NCBI GenBank assembly: GCA_012520405.1
Contig: JAAYOJ010000165.1
Span: 1-39,687 of the forward strand
DNA: 39,687 nucleotides
Source: Peptococcaceae bacterium
Lineage (GTDB): Bacteria; Bacillota; Desulfitobacteriia; Desulfitobacteriales; Syntrophobotulaceae
Reading direction: 5' to 3'
Shown here: piece after piece, positions 1-7,389 of the stretch
Position numbering within the stretch: the first letter of the stretch is position 1
Layout of the letters: every line of letters starts with the position of its first letter
Position numbers and translations under genes: made by a program
Notes under the pieces: model-generated
Seen by the model: the letters and a program-made list of their open reading frames with translations, nothing else
Database searches by the model: none
Told to the model about the DNA's origin: nothing

Positions 1-39
1 ATGGGGTAGGATTTCCATAATTTCTTTAATGTTTAACAT
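1..39 (-). CDS. fabZ: 3-hydroxyacyl-ACP dehydratase FabZ, N-terminal 13 codons only
   Basis: The reverse strand reads ATG followed by 12 codons giving MLNIKEIMEILPH before the window ends. This is the usual beginning of FabZ, whose catalytic His lies in the LPHRYPFLLVD segment, so the last visible residue is probably the active-site His. A GGAGG ribosome site stands 6-10 bases upstream of the ATG, and accB ends 14 bases earlier. The order accB-fabZ is the normal one in clostridial fatty acid operons. FabZ dehydrates 3-hydroxyacyl-ACP to trans-2-enoyl-ACP in the cytoplasm. The rest of the gene is outside the window. Confidence 0.85.
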   Translation of the reverse strand, partial: MLNIKEIMEILPH

Positions 40-53
40 AAAAAACCTCCGCT

Positions 54-443
54 TTATTTCCCCGCAAATAAGGGCTGCCCATATTCCACCATTTCGCCAT
101 CAGCTACTAAAACTTCAATTATCTCCATGTCCTCGTCGGCTTGAATCTCATTCATAAGCTTCATAGCTTCAATTATACAGACGGTTTGTCCCTTTTTAAC
201 TTTAGAACCGGGTTGCACAAAAGGTGTCGCGCCCGGAGCAGGGGCAATATAAAAAGTACCGACGATCGGGGAAGCTATGACTTTCGGATATTGAGGAGTC
301 TCCTGTTGAACAACTTCCTGGGAAAATATCTTATTAGTTTCTTTGTTTATAGATATTTTGAAGTTTTCTTTTTCCATTTCAAATGAGGTTAAGCCGGTAT
401 TGTCGATGAGTTTAATTAATTCCTGAATCTCTTTAAATTCCAT
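54..443 (-). CDS. accB: Biotin carboxyl carrier protein of acetyl-CoA carboxylase
   Basis: A 129-residue protein, near the shorter end for AccB. It carries the biotin prosthetic group that shuttles carboxyl groups between biotin carboxylase (AccC) and carboxyltransferase (AccAD) to form malonyl-CoA. The N-terminal third is helical and charged, a short Gln/Pro linker follows (about residues 40-55), and the C-terminal biotinyl domain contains the EAMKLMNE motif with Lys95 as the biotinylation site. The motif SPIVGTFY at about 58-65 opens that domain, as is typical. Its stop lies 14 bases before fabZ and its ATG directly follows the fabF stop, so the genes are surely cotranscribed. accC, accD and accA are expected beyond the left edge. 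Confidence 0.96.
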   Translation of the reverse strand: MEFKEIQELIKLIDNTGLTSFEMEKENFKISINKETNKIFSQEVVQQETPQYPKVIASPIVGTFYIAPAPGATPFVQPGSKVKKGQTVCIIEAMKLMNEIQADEDMEIIEVLVADGEMVEYGQPLFAGK

Positions 444-444
444 A

Positions 445-1686
445 TTATTTATCCTCTGCCCATTTTTTAAAGATTAATGTACCGTTATGCCCTCCGAAAC
501 CCAGAGAATTGGAGAGGGCATAGTTTATGCTGCTCCTTCGCCCGCTATTGGGAACATAGTCAAGGTCGCATTCTTCATCCTTCACTCTGTAGCCGATGGT
601 GGGTGGGATGAAGTCTTCTTGGACTGCTTTGACACAGATTATGGCTTCCACAGCACCTGCTGCACCTAATAAATGTCCGGTCATGGACTTAGTCGAGCTC
701 ACTGGAATATTATATGCAGCTTGACCAAATACGGTTTTAATTGCTTGAGTTTCATATTTGTCGTTATACTCGGTACTTGTCCCGTGGGCGTTAATATAGC
801 TTATTTGCTCAGGTTTTAACCCGGCATCCTGTAAAGCCTGAAGCATGGATCTGGCGGCACCTTCCCCGCCGGGAGCCGGTGCGGTCATATGATGGGCATC
901 GCAAGTTGCGCCGTATCCTACCAATTCCCCATATATTGGGGCCTGTCTGTGCAGAGCATGTTCCAATGATTCCAAAACCACAACCCCTGCTCCCTCCCCA
1001 ATTACAAAACCGTTCCGTTCTTTATCAAAGGGTATGGAGGCCCGCAAGGGGTCTGTACTATTGCTTAAGGCCGTCATGGAGGAAAAACCGGCAACTGCCA
1101 GAGGGGTCACCGGAGCCTCAGCCCCGCCGGCAACAATAATTTGGACAGCACCGCTTCTGATTTTATGAAAAGCCTCTCCGATAGCATGAGTGCCGGAAGC
1201 ACAAGCGGTTACTATAGAAGTACACACTCCCCTGGCGTTGAGTTTTATGGCGATATTGCCCGCAGCCATGTTGCTGATAGCCATGGGAATAAAGAAAGGT
1301 GAAACTCTGCCCGGGCCTTTTTCTATAAGTTTGGAATGCTGTTCCTCTATAGTTAAAAGTCCCCCTATTCCGGAACCGATAATAACACCAATCTCGTTGC
1401 GGTCGATTTCGCTTTTTTCCAGGCCGGCATCGTGGTAAGCTTCTTGGGCCGCAGCCATGGCAAATTGACAGTAGCGATCCATGCGCCTGGCCTCTTTCCT
1501 ATCTATTAGGGCTTCAGGGTCAAAATCCTTGACTTCCGCACCTAATGTTGATTTATAACCGGTGGTATCAAAAGAAGATATGGGGGCAATTCCGCATTGA
1601 CCGTTCTTAATGTTGTTCCAAAAACCAGGGACCTTATTGCCAACTGGAGAAATAACTCCTAACCCGGTTATTACAACCCTATTCAT
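445..1686 (-). CDS. fabF: Beta-ketoacyl-ACP synthase II (FabF)
   Basis: 413 residues, the normal length for FabF. It condenses malonyl-ACP with acyl-ACP in the elongation cycle. The Cys-His-His triad is visible: Cys162 in TACASGTHA, His301 in NAHGTSTEYND and His338 in GHLLGAAGAVE. The ATG is preceded by AGGAGG-type bases at 1692-1697. It lies 12 bases downstream of fabG. In many relatives acpP sits between fabG and fabF; here the gap is far too short for it, so acyl carrier protein must be encoded elsewhere. Confidence 0.97.
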   Translation of the reverse strand: MNRVVITGLGVISPVGNKVPGFWNNIKNGQCGIAPISSFDTTGYKSTLGAEVKDFDPEALIDRKEARRMDRYCQFAMAAAQEAYHDAGLEKSEIDRNEIGVIIGSGIGGLLTIEEQHSKLIEKGPGRVSPFFIPMAISNMAAGNIAIKLNARGVCTSIVTACASGTHAIGEAFHKIRSGAVQIIVAGGAEAPVTPLAVAGFSSMTALSNSTDPLRASIPFDKERNGFVIGEGAGVVVLESLEHALHRQAPIYGELVGYGATCDAHHMTAPAPGGEGAARSMLQALQDAGLKPEQISYINAHGTSTEYNDKYETQAIKTVFGQAAYNIPVSSTKSMTGHLLGAAGAVEAIICVKAVQEDFIPPTIGYRVKDEECDLDYVPNSGRRSSINYALSNSLGFGGHNGTLIFKKWAEDK

Positions 1687-1698
1687 CTAAAACTCCTC

Positions 1699-2439
1699 CT
1701 AAAAGCTCATTCCGCCGTCCACGCTTATTACTTGCCCGGTAATATAGGCGGCTTTTTCCGAGGCAAGAAAACAAACGGCATTGGCAATATCGACGGGTGT
1801 GCCTAATTTTTTAAGGGCGATGTTTTCTTTAGCGTCCTCTTTCATTTTTTCATTGAGACCTGACGTCATATCCGTCTCAATAAACCCTGGAGCTACGGCA
1901 TTGACCGTAATTCCCCGGCTGCCGATTTCTTTAGCCAAAGATTTGGTTAAACCTATGAGACCTGCTTTGGAGGCGGCATAATTAGCCTGACCGGCATTGC
2001 CTACCAGGCCGACAATAGAGGTAATATTAATGATTCTGCCGCTACGCTGTTTAACCATGAGGGGCACAACATGACGGCAACAGTTGAAGGCTCCTTTGAG
2101 GTTAACTTCAAGCACTCGGTCAAAATCCTCTTCCGTCATTCTCATAATTAGGCCGTCTTTGGTAACCCCGGCGTTGTTGACCAAAATATCCACCGAACCG
2201 AATAGCTCTTTGGCTTTACCGACCAGGGCTCCGGCCTCCTCAAAATTACTAACGTCCGCGCAAACTGCTAAGGCTTTCCCGCCTGATTCTTCAATTTCAC
2301 GAACCACTTCTTCCGCTAAAGAGCGGTTATTTACATAATTGATAACTATGGCCGCACCTTCTTCGGCCAGGGCAAGGGCTATTGCTCTGCCAATTCCCCT
2401 GCTGGCACCCGTGACCAGCGCAGTTTTATTTTTAAACAT
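1699..2439 (-). CDS. fabG: 3-oxoacyl-ACP reductase (FabG)
   Basis: A 246-residue short-chain dehydrogenase that reduces 3-oxoacyl-ACP with NADPH. Visible features are the cofactor motif TGASRGIGRA (residues 10-19), NNAG (88-91), Asn114, and the catalytic Ser141, Tyr154 and Lys158 in the YAASK segment. The C-terminus SVDGGMSF is typical of FabG. The gene begins 3 bases after the fabD stop and sits inside the operon, which supports FabG over other dehydrogenases of this large family. Confidence 0.97.
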   Translation of the reverse strand: MFKNKTALVTGASRGIGRAIALALAEEGAAIVINYVNNRSLAEEVVREIEESGGKALAVCADVSNFEEAGALVGKAKELFGSVDILVNNAGVTKDGLIMRMTEEDFDRVLEVNLKGAFNCCRHVVPLMVKQRSGRIINITSIVGLVGNAGQANYAASKAGLIGLTKSLAKEIGSRGITVNAVAPGFIETDMTSGLNEKMKEDAKENIALKKLGTPVDIANAVCFLASEKAAYITGQVISVDGGMSF

Positions 2440-2442
2440 AAG

Positions 2443-3375
2443 TTATCCTCCAAACGAAATTGTTTTCTCCAGGGAATCCATATCCTCCACGTTTAAGAGC
2501 TTAACATTTTTATCTATCTTCTTTATAAATCCCCTTAGGGTCTTGCCAGGGCCAATTTCCACAAAAACATTCACCCCGTCGGCTATCATTTTTCTGATAG
2601 TCATTTCCCAGAGAACAGAACTTTGCACCTGCTGAGGGAGAAGTTCTGCCAGATGGAAAGCGTCCCGGACATAGTCCGCTGTGACATTAGAGATCAGGGG
2701 ATACTTGGGCTGACCAAGCTTGAGATGGGATATTTCCTGCCGCAATTTCTCGGCAGCCGGCTCCATAAGGGAGGTATGAAAAGGGCCGCTTACTTGTAAA
2801 GGTATAAGCCGCTTGGCTCCCCGCTCTAATAATTTTGGTTCTATAGCTTCCAAAGCTGCTTTTTCACCGGAAATTACGATCTGACCCGGACAATTATAGT
2901 TGGCAATGCTGATTATGCCCATGTTTTTTACCTCTTGCACAAGCTCTTCAATAATAGAAGCTTCCAGTCCCAGGACCGCCGCCATCCCTCCCCGGCCTTC
3001 GGGAACTGCCTGCTGCATAAAGAGACCTCTTTGACGTACTAGTTTAACAGCGTCCTGGAAAGTTAAAACTTCGGCACACACTAAGGCTGAATATTCACCC
3101 AGGCTAAAACCGGCTACGACATCAGGGAGGATACCGCTTATCCTTAAAGCCTGGTAAGCCGCAATACTGGTGGCGAGGATTGCCGGCTGGGTATTTTCCG
3201 TCCTGTTAAGTTCCTCCTGGGGACCCAGAAAACAAATCCGGCTTAATTCATAACCCAAGACCTGGTCAGCCTGTTCAAAAATTTCCCGGGCCACAGGACA
3301 ATTATTATATAAGTCTTGGCCCATACCGGCATACTGCGAACCCTGGCCGGAAAATAAAAATGCAATTTTACCCAT
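2443..3375 (-). CDS. fabD: Malonyl-CoA:ACP transacylase (FabD)
   Basis: 310 residues, standard for FabD. It transfers malonyl from CoA to acyl carrier protein. The nucleophile Ser91 lies in GFSLGEYSAL and the partner His200 in SGPFHTSLM; the N-terminal FLFSGQGSQYAGMG is the oxyanion-loop region shared by the family. The start overlaps the end of fabK by 8 bases, suggesting translational coupling. Confidence 0.97.
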   Translation of the reverse strand: MGKIAFLFSGQGSQYAGMGQDLYNNCPVAREIFEQADQVLGYELSRICFLGPQEELNRTENTQPAILATSIAAYQALRISGILPDVVAGFSLGEYSALVCAEVLTFQDAVKLVRQRGLFMQQAVPEGRGGMAAVLGLEASIIEELVQEVKNMGIISIANYNCPGQIVISGEKAALEAIEPKLLERGAKRLIPLQVSGPFHTSLMEPAAEKLRQEISHLKLGQPKYPLISNVTADYVRDAFHLAELLPQQVQSSVLWEMTIRKMIADGVNVFVEIGPGKTLRGFIKKIDKNVKLLNVEDMDSLEKTISFGG

Positions 3376-4336
3376 TATTTTTCCCCATTTCCACCAGGTC
3401 CTGGGCCTCGCGGAGGCAGTTAGCAGCCTGGCTGAACAGTTCTTCGATGATTTCCTGACAGCTTTTTTCTTCTTTTATCAGGCCTGCTATTTGCCCGGCC
3501 ATTACCGAGCCGTAGTCAATATCCCCCTCGAGCACGGCCTTGCGTAAAGCTCCTAGGCCTAAGGCTTCGTATTCTTCTAAGTTAGCGCAGTTTCTCTCCA
3601 GTTCAAGAAACTTTCTGGTTAGTTTATTTTTCAAGACCCGGACGCTATGCCCAGTAGGTCTGCCAGTGACTACACTATCCGTGTCCTTGGCTTTCAGCAC
3701 CCGATTTTTGTAATTTTGGTGAACGGTACATTCTTTAGACACCACGAATCTGGTGCCCAACTGGACTCCGCTGGCACCTAGCATCAAGGCTGCCGCTATC
3801 CCCCGACCGTCCCCAATTCCTCCGGCAGCAATAACCGGTATACTGACCGCATCCACTACCTGGGGTACCAGAGCCATGGTGGTCAGTTCACCCACATGTC
3901 CTCCGGCTTCTCCCCCTTCGGCAATAAGGGCGTCGGCCCCTTCTTTCTCCATTCGGCGGGCCATGGCCACTGAGGGGACGACCGGTACCACTGTTATGCC
4001 AGATTCTTTCCATCTAGCGATATACTTGCCGGGACTGCCGGCTCCGGTGGTAACCACTTTAACCCCTTCTTCGCAGACCATATTAGCAATTTGTTCTGTA
4101 CATTCATTTAAAAGCATGATATTAACGCCGAAAGGTTTATCCGTAAGTTGTTTGGTTTTTCTGATTTGGTCTCTCACATAATCTACAGGTGCGGTACCGG
4201 CAGCAATAATACCCAGCCCCCCGGCATTGGACACAGCTGCCGCTAACGAGCTGTCTGAAACCCAGGCCATACCGCCCTGAAACAGCGGATATTTAAGACC
4301 CAGTCTATAAAAGAAATCAAACTTATTCCTGTTCAT
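3368..4336 (-). CDS. fabK: Enoyl-ACP reductase II, FMN-dependent (FabK)
   Basis: FabK is the flavin enzyme that reduces enoyl-ACP in bacteria lacking, or supplementing, FabI. The fold is a TIM barrel of the nitronate monooxygenase type. Recognisable segments are YPLFQGGMAWVSD at the N-terminus, DKPFGVNIMLL, VKVVTTGAGSP, EGGEAGGHVG (catalytic His region), PVIAAGGIGDG and GTRFVVSKE. I place the start at the ATG at 4336 (322 residues) because a purine-rich AAAAGGGGAATGGAG stretch lies 10 bases upstream and right after the fabH stop. A longer frame opens at an ATG at 4381, but that ATG is inside fabH and the extra 15 residues do not resemble FabK. FabK proteins are generally insensitive to triclosan. 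Confidence 0.95.
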   Translation of the reverse strand: MNRNKFDFFYRLGLKYPLFQGGMAWVSDSSLAAAVSNAGGLGIIAAGTAPVDYVRDQIRKTKQLTDKPFGVNIMLLNECTEQIANMVCEEGVKVVTTGAGSPGKYIARWKESGITVVPVVPSVAMARRMEKEGADALIAEGGEAGGHVGELTTMALVPQVVDAVSIPVIAAGGIGDGRGIAAALMLGASGVQLGTRFVVSKECTVHQNYKNRVLKAKDTDSVVTGRPTGHSVRVLKNKLTRKFLELERNCANLEEYEALGLGALRKAVLEGDIDYGSVMAGQIAGLIKEEKSCQEIIEELFSQAANCLREAQDLVEMGKNNG

Positions 4337-4359
4337 GACCGTTAAACTCCATTCCCCTT

Positions 4360-5343
4360 TTAATAATTTGCTTTGGTCCATTTTATTAGATGAGCCCCGT
4401 AAGTCAGACCGGCTCCAAAACCGGTAACTACAATCAGATCTCCGGGCAATAATTGCCCCTTTCTGGACATCTCATCCAGAGCGATTGGAATACTGGCGCT
4501 GGATGTGTTGCCGTATTTGTCGATATTGACATAGAATCTATCCCTGTCAACTTTGAGTTTTTTAGCTGCGGAATCAATAATTCTGATATTGGCTTGGTGA
4601 GGTATAAAATATTTAATATCATTCAGAGTAAAGCCGCTGCCTTCAAGCACTTTAAGGATACTTTCAGGCATAATATTGACGGCAAATTTAAAAACCTCCC
4701 TGCCGTTCATGACAGTATAGTGAGGCTGGGTATCTTTCACAGGCACAAGCTGATTGCCAAAGGGGACACCATGACAATACAAATAATCAGCTCCCCTACC
4801 GTCTGCCCCGGTAAAACTGGCAATAATTCCGGCCTTTCCTCTCTGCAAAACCGCCGCACCCGCTCCATCCGCAAAAAGAACACAGGTCTTGCGATCCGAC
4901 CAGTCCGTGATCTTAGAAAGGACCTCTGCCCCAACCACTAGGGCCGTTTTATACGTTCCACATTTAATAAACTGAGCGGCAATGTTTAAAGCATAAATAA
5001 AACCGGTACAGCCGGCGCTGATATCAAAGCTGGTAGCCTGACCTGCGCCTAATCTGGTCTGCACCAGACAGGCGGCAGAAGGAAAATAGTAAGTGGGGGT
5101 CACTGTTGCTAAAATTATTAAATCTATTTCCTCTGGCCTAAGGCCTGCGTCTTCAATGGCTTTTAAAGACGCTTGAACCGCCATTTCTGTCGTGTCTTCC
5201 CCCAGGGAAATTCTGCGCTCTTTTATTCCCGTCATTTGAGTTATCCATTCATCGCTGGTATCCACCAAGGCAGCCAGATCATGGTTGGTCACTTTATTTT
5301 CCGGAACATATCTTCCCGTGCCGGTTATTTCAATATCAAACAT
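4360..5343 (-). CDS. fabH: Beta-ketoacyl-ACP synthase III (FabH)
   Basis: FabH starts fatty acid synthesis by condensing acetyl-CoA or a branched acyl-CoA with malonyl-ACP. With the ATG at 5343 it has 327 residues, and the triad is Cys112 (SAGCTGF), His249 (IPHQANIRI) and Asn279 (YGNTSS). A GTG seven codons upstream (5363) is also in frame, but AAGGA lies between it and the ATG at proper spacing for the ATG, and the N-terminus MFDIEITGTGRYVPE then matches the family. It is the first gene of the operon; candidate promoters and a palindromic operator lie just upstream. Confidence 0.96.
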   Translation of the reverse strand: MFDIEITGTGRYVPENKVTNHDLAALVDTSDEWITQMTGIKERRISLGEDTTEMAVQASLKAIEDAGLRPEEIDLIILATVTPTYYFPSAACLVQTRLGAGQATSFDISAGCTGFIYALNIAAQFIKCGTYKTALVVGAEVLSKITDWSDRKTCVLFADGAGAAVLQRGKAGIIASFTGADGRGADYLYCHGVPFGNQLVPVKDTQPHYTVMNGREVFKFAVNIMPESILKVLEGSGFTLNDIKYFIPHQANIRIIDSAAKKLKVDRDRFYVNIDKYGNTSSASIPIALDEMSRKGQLLPGDLIVVTGFGAGLTYGAHLIKWTKANY

Positions 5344-5406
5344 TTTTTCAGTTCCTTTTGTCACTAGAATTTTAAAATAATCCTAAACCCTGTAGCACTT
5401 AAAGAA

Positions 5407-5472
5407 ATATTACCCCATTTATAATTTGGTTGTCAAATAGTTTTATAATCAAACTAACTGTCATAGTGTCAA
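5407..5472 (-). promoter_or_regulatory. Candidate tandem sigma-A promoters for fabH operon
   Basis: On the minus strand there are two TTGACA hexamers. One (5472-5467) is followed 18 bases on by TTATAA (5448-5443). The other (5436-5431) is followed 18 bases on by TAATAT (5412-5407). Both have perfect -35 boxes with slightly long spacers. The palindrome described separately overlaps this region. Confidence 0.55.
5438..5456. promoter_or_regulatory. FabT-like palindrome ahead of the fatty acid operon
   Basis: A 19-base inverted repeat, TAGTTT-N7-AAACTA. Read in the direction of fabH it is TAGTTTGATTATAAAACTA, close to the TTTGA-N-TATCAAA type of site bound by MarR-family FabT/FabR repressors of fatty acid genes in other Firmicutes. 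It overlaps the -10 of one candidate promoter and abuts the -35 of another, which is where a repressor would act. No marR-type gene lies next to the operon, so the regulator would be encoded elsewhere. Confidence 0.5.
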
Positions 5473-5507
5473 AAAAAATAAAATATTAGGAGCTGTCCTG
5501 TTGGCAG

Positions 5508-5534
5508 ACAGACAAGGGTAACAAACATAAGATA
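5508..5534 (+). promoter_or_regulatory. SigK-like promoter for the LysM gene
   Basis: AC at 5508-5509, a 16-base spacer and CATAAGATA at 5526-5534 match the mother-cell sigma-K pattern AC-N16-CATANNNTA. It lies about 30 bases before the start codon. This is a short pattern in AT-rich DNA, so support is moderate; the spore-coat-like product makes it plausible. Confidence 0.4.
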
Positions 5535-5566
5535 AATAAGGAATATTTTATACAGGAGTGAGCTTC

Positions 5567-5923
5567 ATGTCCCCATGTCCGAGAGGAACTATTTCTTACC
5601 GCATTAAATCCGGTGACACTTTTCATAACATCGCCCAAAGGTTTAATACGCAAGTGGCTGCCATAATATCGGTCAATCCCGGAGTGGATCCCAAGAACCT
5701 ACATGTCGGCCAAAATATTTGCATTCCTGTAAGAAGGAAAGTTGTTCCCTGTTCCCCGGCAAACAGGTATGTTATCAAAGCCGGTGATACTTTTTCGAAA
5801 CTGGCTCAAAGATATGGTTTATCTGTAGCTGCTTTAACCGCTGTCAATCCGGGAGTAGATCCTTTGAATCTTCAAGTAGGGCAGATTATTTGCTTGCCGG
5901 TAAGAAGGCGGAGACGTCATTAA
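5567..5923 (+). CDS. Small protein with two LysM domains
   Basis: A 118-residue protein made almost entirely of two LysM repeats: about residues 11-56 (YRIKSGDTF ... ICIPV) and 66-112 (YVIKAGDTF ... ICLPV), each with the NPGVDP-x-NL-x-VGQ core. LysM domains bind GlcNAc-containing glycans such as peptidoglycan. There is no signal peptide or membrane segment, so the protein is probably not exported; in spore formers such proteins are often laid onto the cortex or coat from the mother cell, as with SafA. I chose the ATG at 5567, 8 bases after AGGAG; a GTG at 5558 overlaps that ribosome site. The C-terminus is basic (RRRRRH). Confidence 0.85.
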   Translation: MSPCPRGTISYRIKSGDTFHNIAQRFNTQVAAIISVNPGVDPKNLHVGQNICIPVRRKVVPCSPANRYVIKAGDTFSKLAQRYGLSVAALTAVNPGVDPLNLQVGQIICLPVRRRRRH

Positions 5924-5944
5924 CTTCTGGGTTCGATATTAACG

Positions 5945-5982
5945 AGCCGCTGCGGGGGACAAACATGTAACCTGCAGCGGCT
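5945..5982. terminator. Hairpin between convergent genes
   Basis: Arms AGCCGCTGCGGG and CCTGCAGCGGCT form a GC-rich stem between the LysM gene and the convergent channel-like gene. Neither side has a strong T run, so it is a weak terminator candidate for both. Confidence 0.5.
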
Positions 5983-6000
5983 TCTAATATTGCCAAGTAT

Positions 6001-6606
6001 TTATACCACTAAAGACACAATTAAGCTGAGTACATATAAATTAAACAGAGCTTCTATTCCAGCCAAAACTTGTACTCCAGTATCGGCAACATTTACGCCG
6101 AAGCTTTCTCCAATAGAGACACTTCCTATGGATAACATCAAAAAAGACAAAAACTGAGTTAGAGGGGTTTTACCGATAATACCTTCAAAGGTATGCGGAT
6201 ATAAGGAATAGATTAAATTAAAAGTAGAACCGTAAAATAAGATAATTATTGCTGAGGCCCAAACTACAGTGTTAAACTTTAGGTTGTTGTCACCTGCCTT
6301 GAACAATTGGTAAACATAAATTGCGCTACCAAAAGTGACAAGCAAGCCTAAAATATTCATAAAAGTAATAAACTTTTTATATCCTGCCTTTAGAGGGCGA
6401 CCAAAGAATACAAACCCTAAGATAAAGGTTGCCGCTCCTCCGAAAATTACCGGGGCTAATAGCAGAATATTGGCCTGGGAAGCAGCAGGGACATATAATT
6501 CCCTATAATCCGGCTTTAAGGCCTTTTTATTGTATGGAGTTAAATTACCTGTAAACAGCGAATTAGGAGGGCAATATTTTCGATAATAATATGAAGTAGC
6601 TTTCAT
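6001..6606 (-). CDS. Membrane protein resembling a two-TM potassium channel pore, filter altered
   Basis: 201 residues with a soluble N-terminal 40 residues, then hydrophobic segments at about 47-70, 80-103 and 112-135, and a C-terminal hairpin at about 150-201. That C-terminal part, LTQFLSFLMLSIGSVSIGES then a helix ending in EALFNLYVLSLIVSLVV, has the layout of a pore helix, filter and inner helix of Ion_trans_2 channels, where one expects TTVGYGD. Here the filter reads SVSIGE, so it is not a canonical K+ filter. The ATG is preceded by AAGGAG at 9 bases. The gene stands alone, convergent with the LysM gene. The assignment to the channel fold is my inference; otherwise it is an unknown membrane protein. 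Confidence 0.55.
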   Translation of the reverse strand: MKATSYYYRKYCPPNSLFTGNLTPYNKKALKPDYRELYVPAASQANILLLAPVIFGGAATFILGFVFFGRPLKAGYKKFITFMNILGLLVTFGSAIYVYQLFKAGDNNLKFNTVVWASAIIILFYGSTFNLIYSLYPHTFEGIIGKTPLTQFLSFLMLSIGSVSIGESFGVNVADTGVQVLAGIEALFNLYVLSLIVSLVV

Positions 6607-6763
6607 CTTGTTAGTCTCCTTTACTTCATCACCCCTACATAGTATGCAGCCGGAATATACGGCCGGACCACATTTATACCAATTTTTAGAAAAATATTAA
6701 CCGGGCAACACATATATAGTGCCAAATACATAAAATATGGTAAAACTAGTCCATATCTCCTGC

Positions 6764-6803
6764 GATGTCTCTCAACTTTTAATGTTTGGGGACATCTTTT
6801 TTT
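6764..6803 (+). terminator. Terminator-like hairpin upstream of the DUF1540 gene
   Basis: GATGTCTC (6764-6771) pairs with GGGACATC (6789-6796) and is followed by seven T residues. No gene on the plus strand precedes it, so it either ends a short untranslated transcript or attenuates transcription of the gene at 6869. The stretch 6607-6868 shows no other coding signal. Confidence 0.5.
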
Positions 6804-6868
6804 AAATTTCAGTCCATAATAAGATAAACAGCTTTCAAACCTGTTTATTTTTTAAGGAGGGAAATATT

Positions 6869-7018
6869 ATGGGATCAATTAAGTGTACTGTTCATGAATG
6901 CCAATATAATAAGGACGTTATGTGCGATGCGCCCATGATCCAAATCAACCATAACGGCGTTCGCCGAGCTAACGGATCGGAAGAAACTCAATGTGATACT
7001 TTTAAACCTAAAAGATAA
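6869..7018 (+). CDS. DUF1540 domain small cysteine protein
   Basis: A 49-residue reading frame starting at an ATG with AAGGAGG 9 bases upstream. It begins MGSIKCTVHECQYNKD and continues MCDAPMIQI, with a final ETQCDTFKPK. The pattern C-x4-C-x-YN-x4-C-x-A-x-x-I and a closing CDTF is that of DUF1540, small four-cysteine proteins that are common in clostridia, often in two copies per chain. Cys6, Cys11, Cys19 and Cys42 are placed as metal ligands would be. The function of the family is not established. A strong hairpin terminator follows 13 bases after the stop. Confidence 0.85.
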   Translation: MGSIKCTVHECQYNKDVMCDAPMIQINHNGVRRANGSEETQCDTFKPKR

Positions 7019-7030
7019 AAATAAACATTA

Positions 7031-7066
7031 TTGGGGACGGTCCTGCAAGGCAGAGACCGTCCCCAA
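7031..7066. repeat. GGGGACGGTC inverted repeat, terminator after DUF1540 gene
   Basis: Arms TTGGGGACGGTC (7031-7042) and GACCGTCCCCAA (7055-7066) form a perfect 12-bp stem followed by AAAATTTT. The sequence GGGGACGGT recurs at 34274 and, in part, at 29220, so this looks like a member of a dispersed family that also serves as terminator. Confidence 0.7.
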
Positions 7067-7078
7067 AATTTTACATAC
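7052..7078 (+). promoter_or_regulatory. Region 7019-7287: AT-rich spacer with SigK-like boxes at 7152-7178
   Basis: This entry marks the long non-coding stretch between the DUF1540 gene and the peptidase. Apart from the terminator hairpin, the one signal I see is AC at 7152-7153, a 16-base gap and CATATTATA at 7170-7178, the sigma-K pattern AC-N16-CATANNNTA. The exact promoter coordinates are given in the next entry. The rest is AT rich without reading frames. Confidence 0.2.
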
Positions 7079-7151
7079 TATTCTACACACTATTTTGCAT
7101 GCTAGTTTCCATAAATATCCTCATAAGTTTAGCCTGTCATACTTAGCAGCT

Positions 7152-7178
7152 ACTAAGACTTGAACATATCATATTATA
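7152..7178 (+). promoter_or_regulatory. SigK-like promoter for the interrupted M15 peptidase gene
   Basis: AC (7152-7153), 16 bases, CATATTATA (7170-7178): the same arrangement as ahead of the LysM gene at 5508. It lies 110 bases before the TTG start. AT-rich context makes chance matches possible. Confidence 0.35.
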
Positions 7179-7287
7179 AATACATTTTAAACATAGGTTT
7201 TAAACATATTATTAACTTTGAATATTAATCCCATTTGTAGTTTTCTTAAAAAATGTTTTTGTTTTGTTATTATGAGGAGGGTTTAAC

Positions 7288-7389
7288 TTGGGTGTTCAAG
7301 ATACAGGCTGTTTATGGCGTGTACCTGCCGGCCATGGTCTTATCAGGGAATATGACGGCAGATGTACCTACCACTCTGATTGAGCCTTT
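7288..7389 (+). other. N-terminal segment of the peptidase gene ending in an in-frame TGA
   Basis: A well-placed GAGGAGG (7275-7281) is followed by a TTG at 7288 that opens 31 codons (MGVQDTGCLWRVPAG ... CTYHSD) and then a TGA at 7381-7383. The frame continues without a shift into the peptidase domain that follows (AF, then VAPNFRMREF). The downstream GTG at 7390 has no ribosome site of its own, so translation most likely starts here and either stops or reads through. The TGA stands where a single base change from TGG (Trp) or another sense codon would restore the gene. Confidence 0.7.

Noticed and set aside
4453-4941. A 162-codon frame antisense to fabH
   Set aside because: A shadow of the well-supported fabH coding sequence with no family features.
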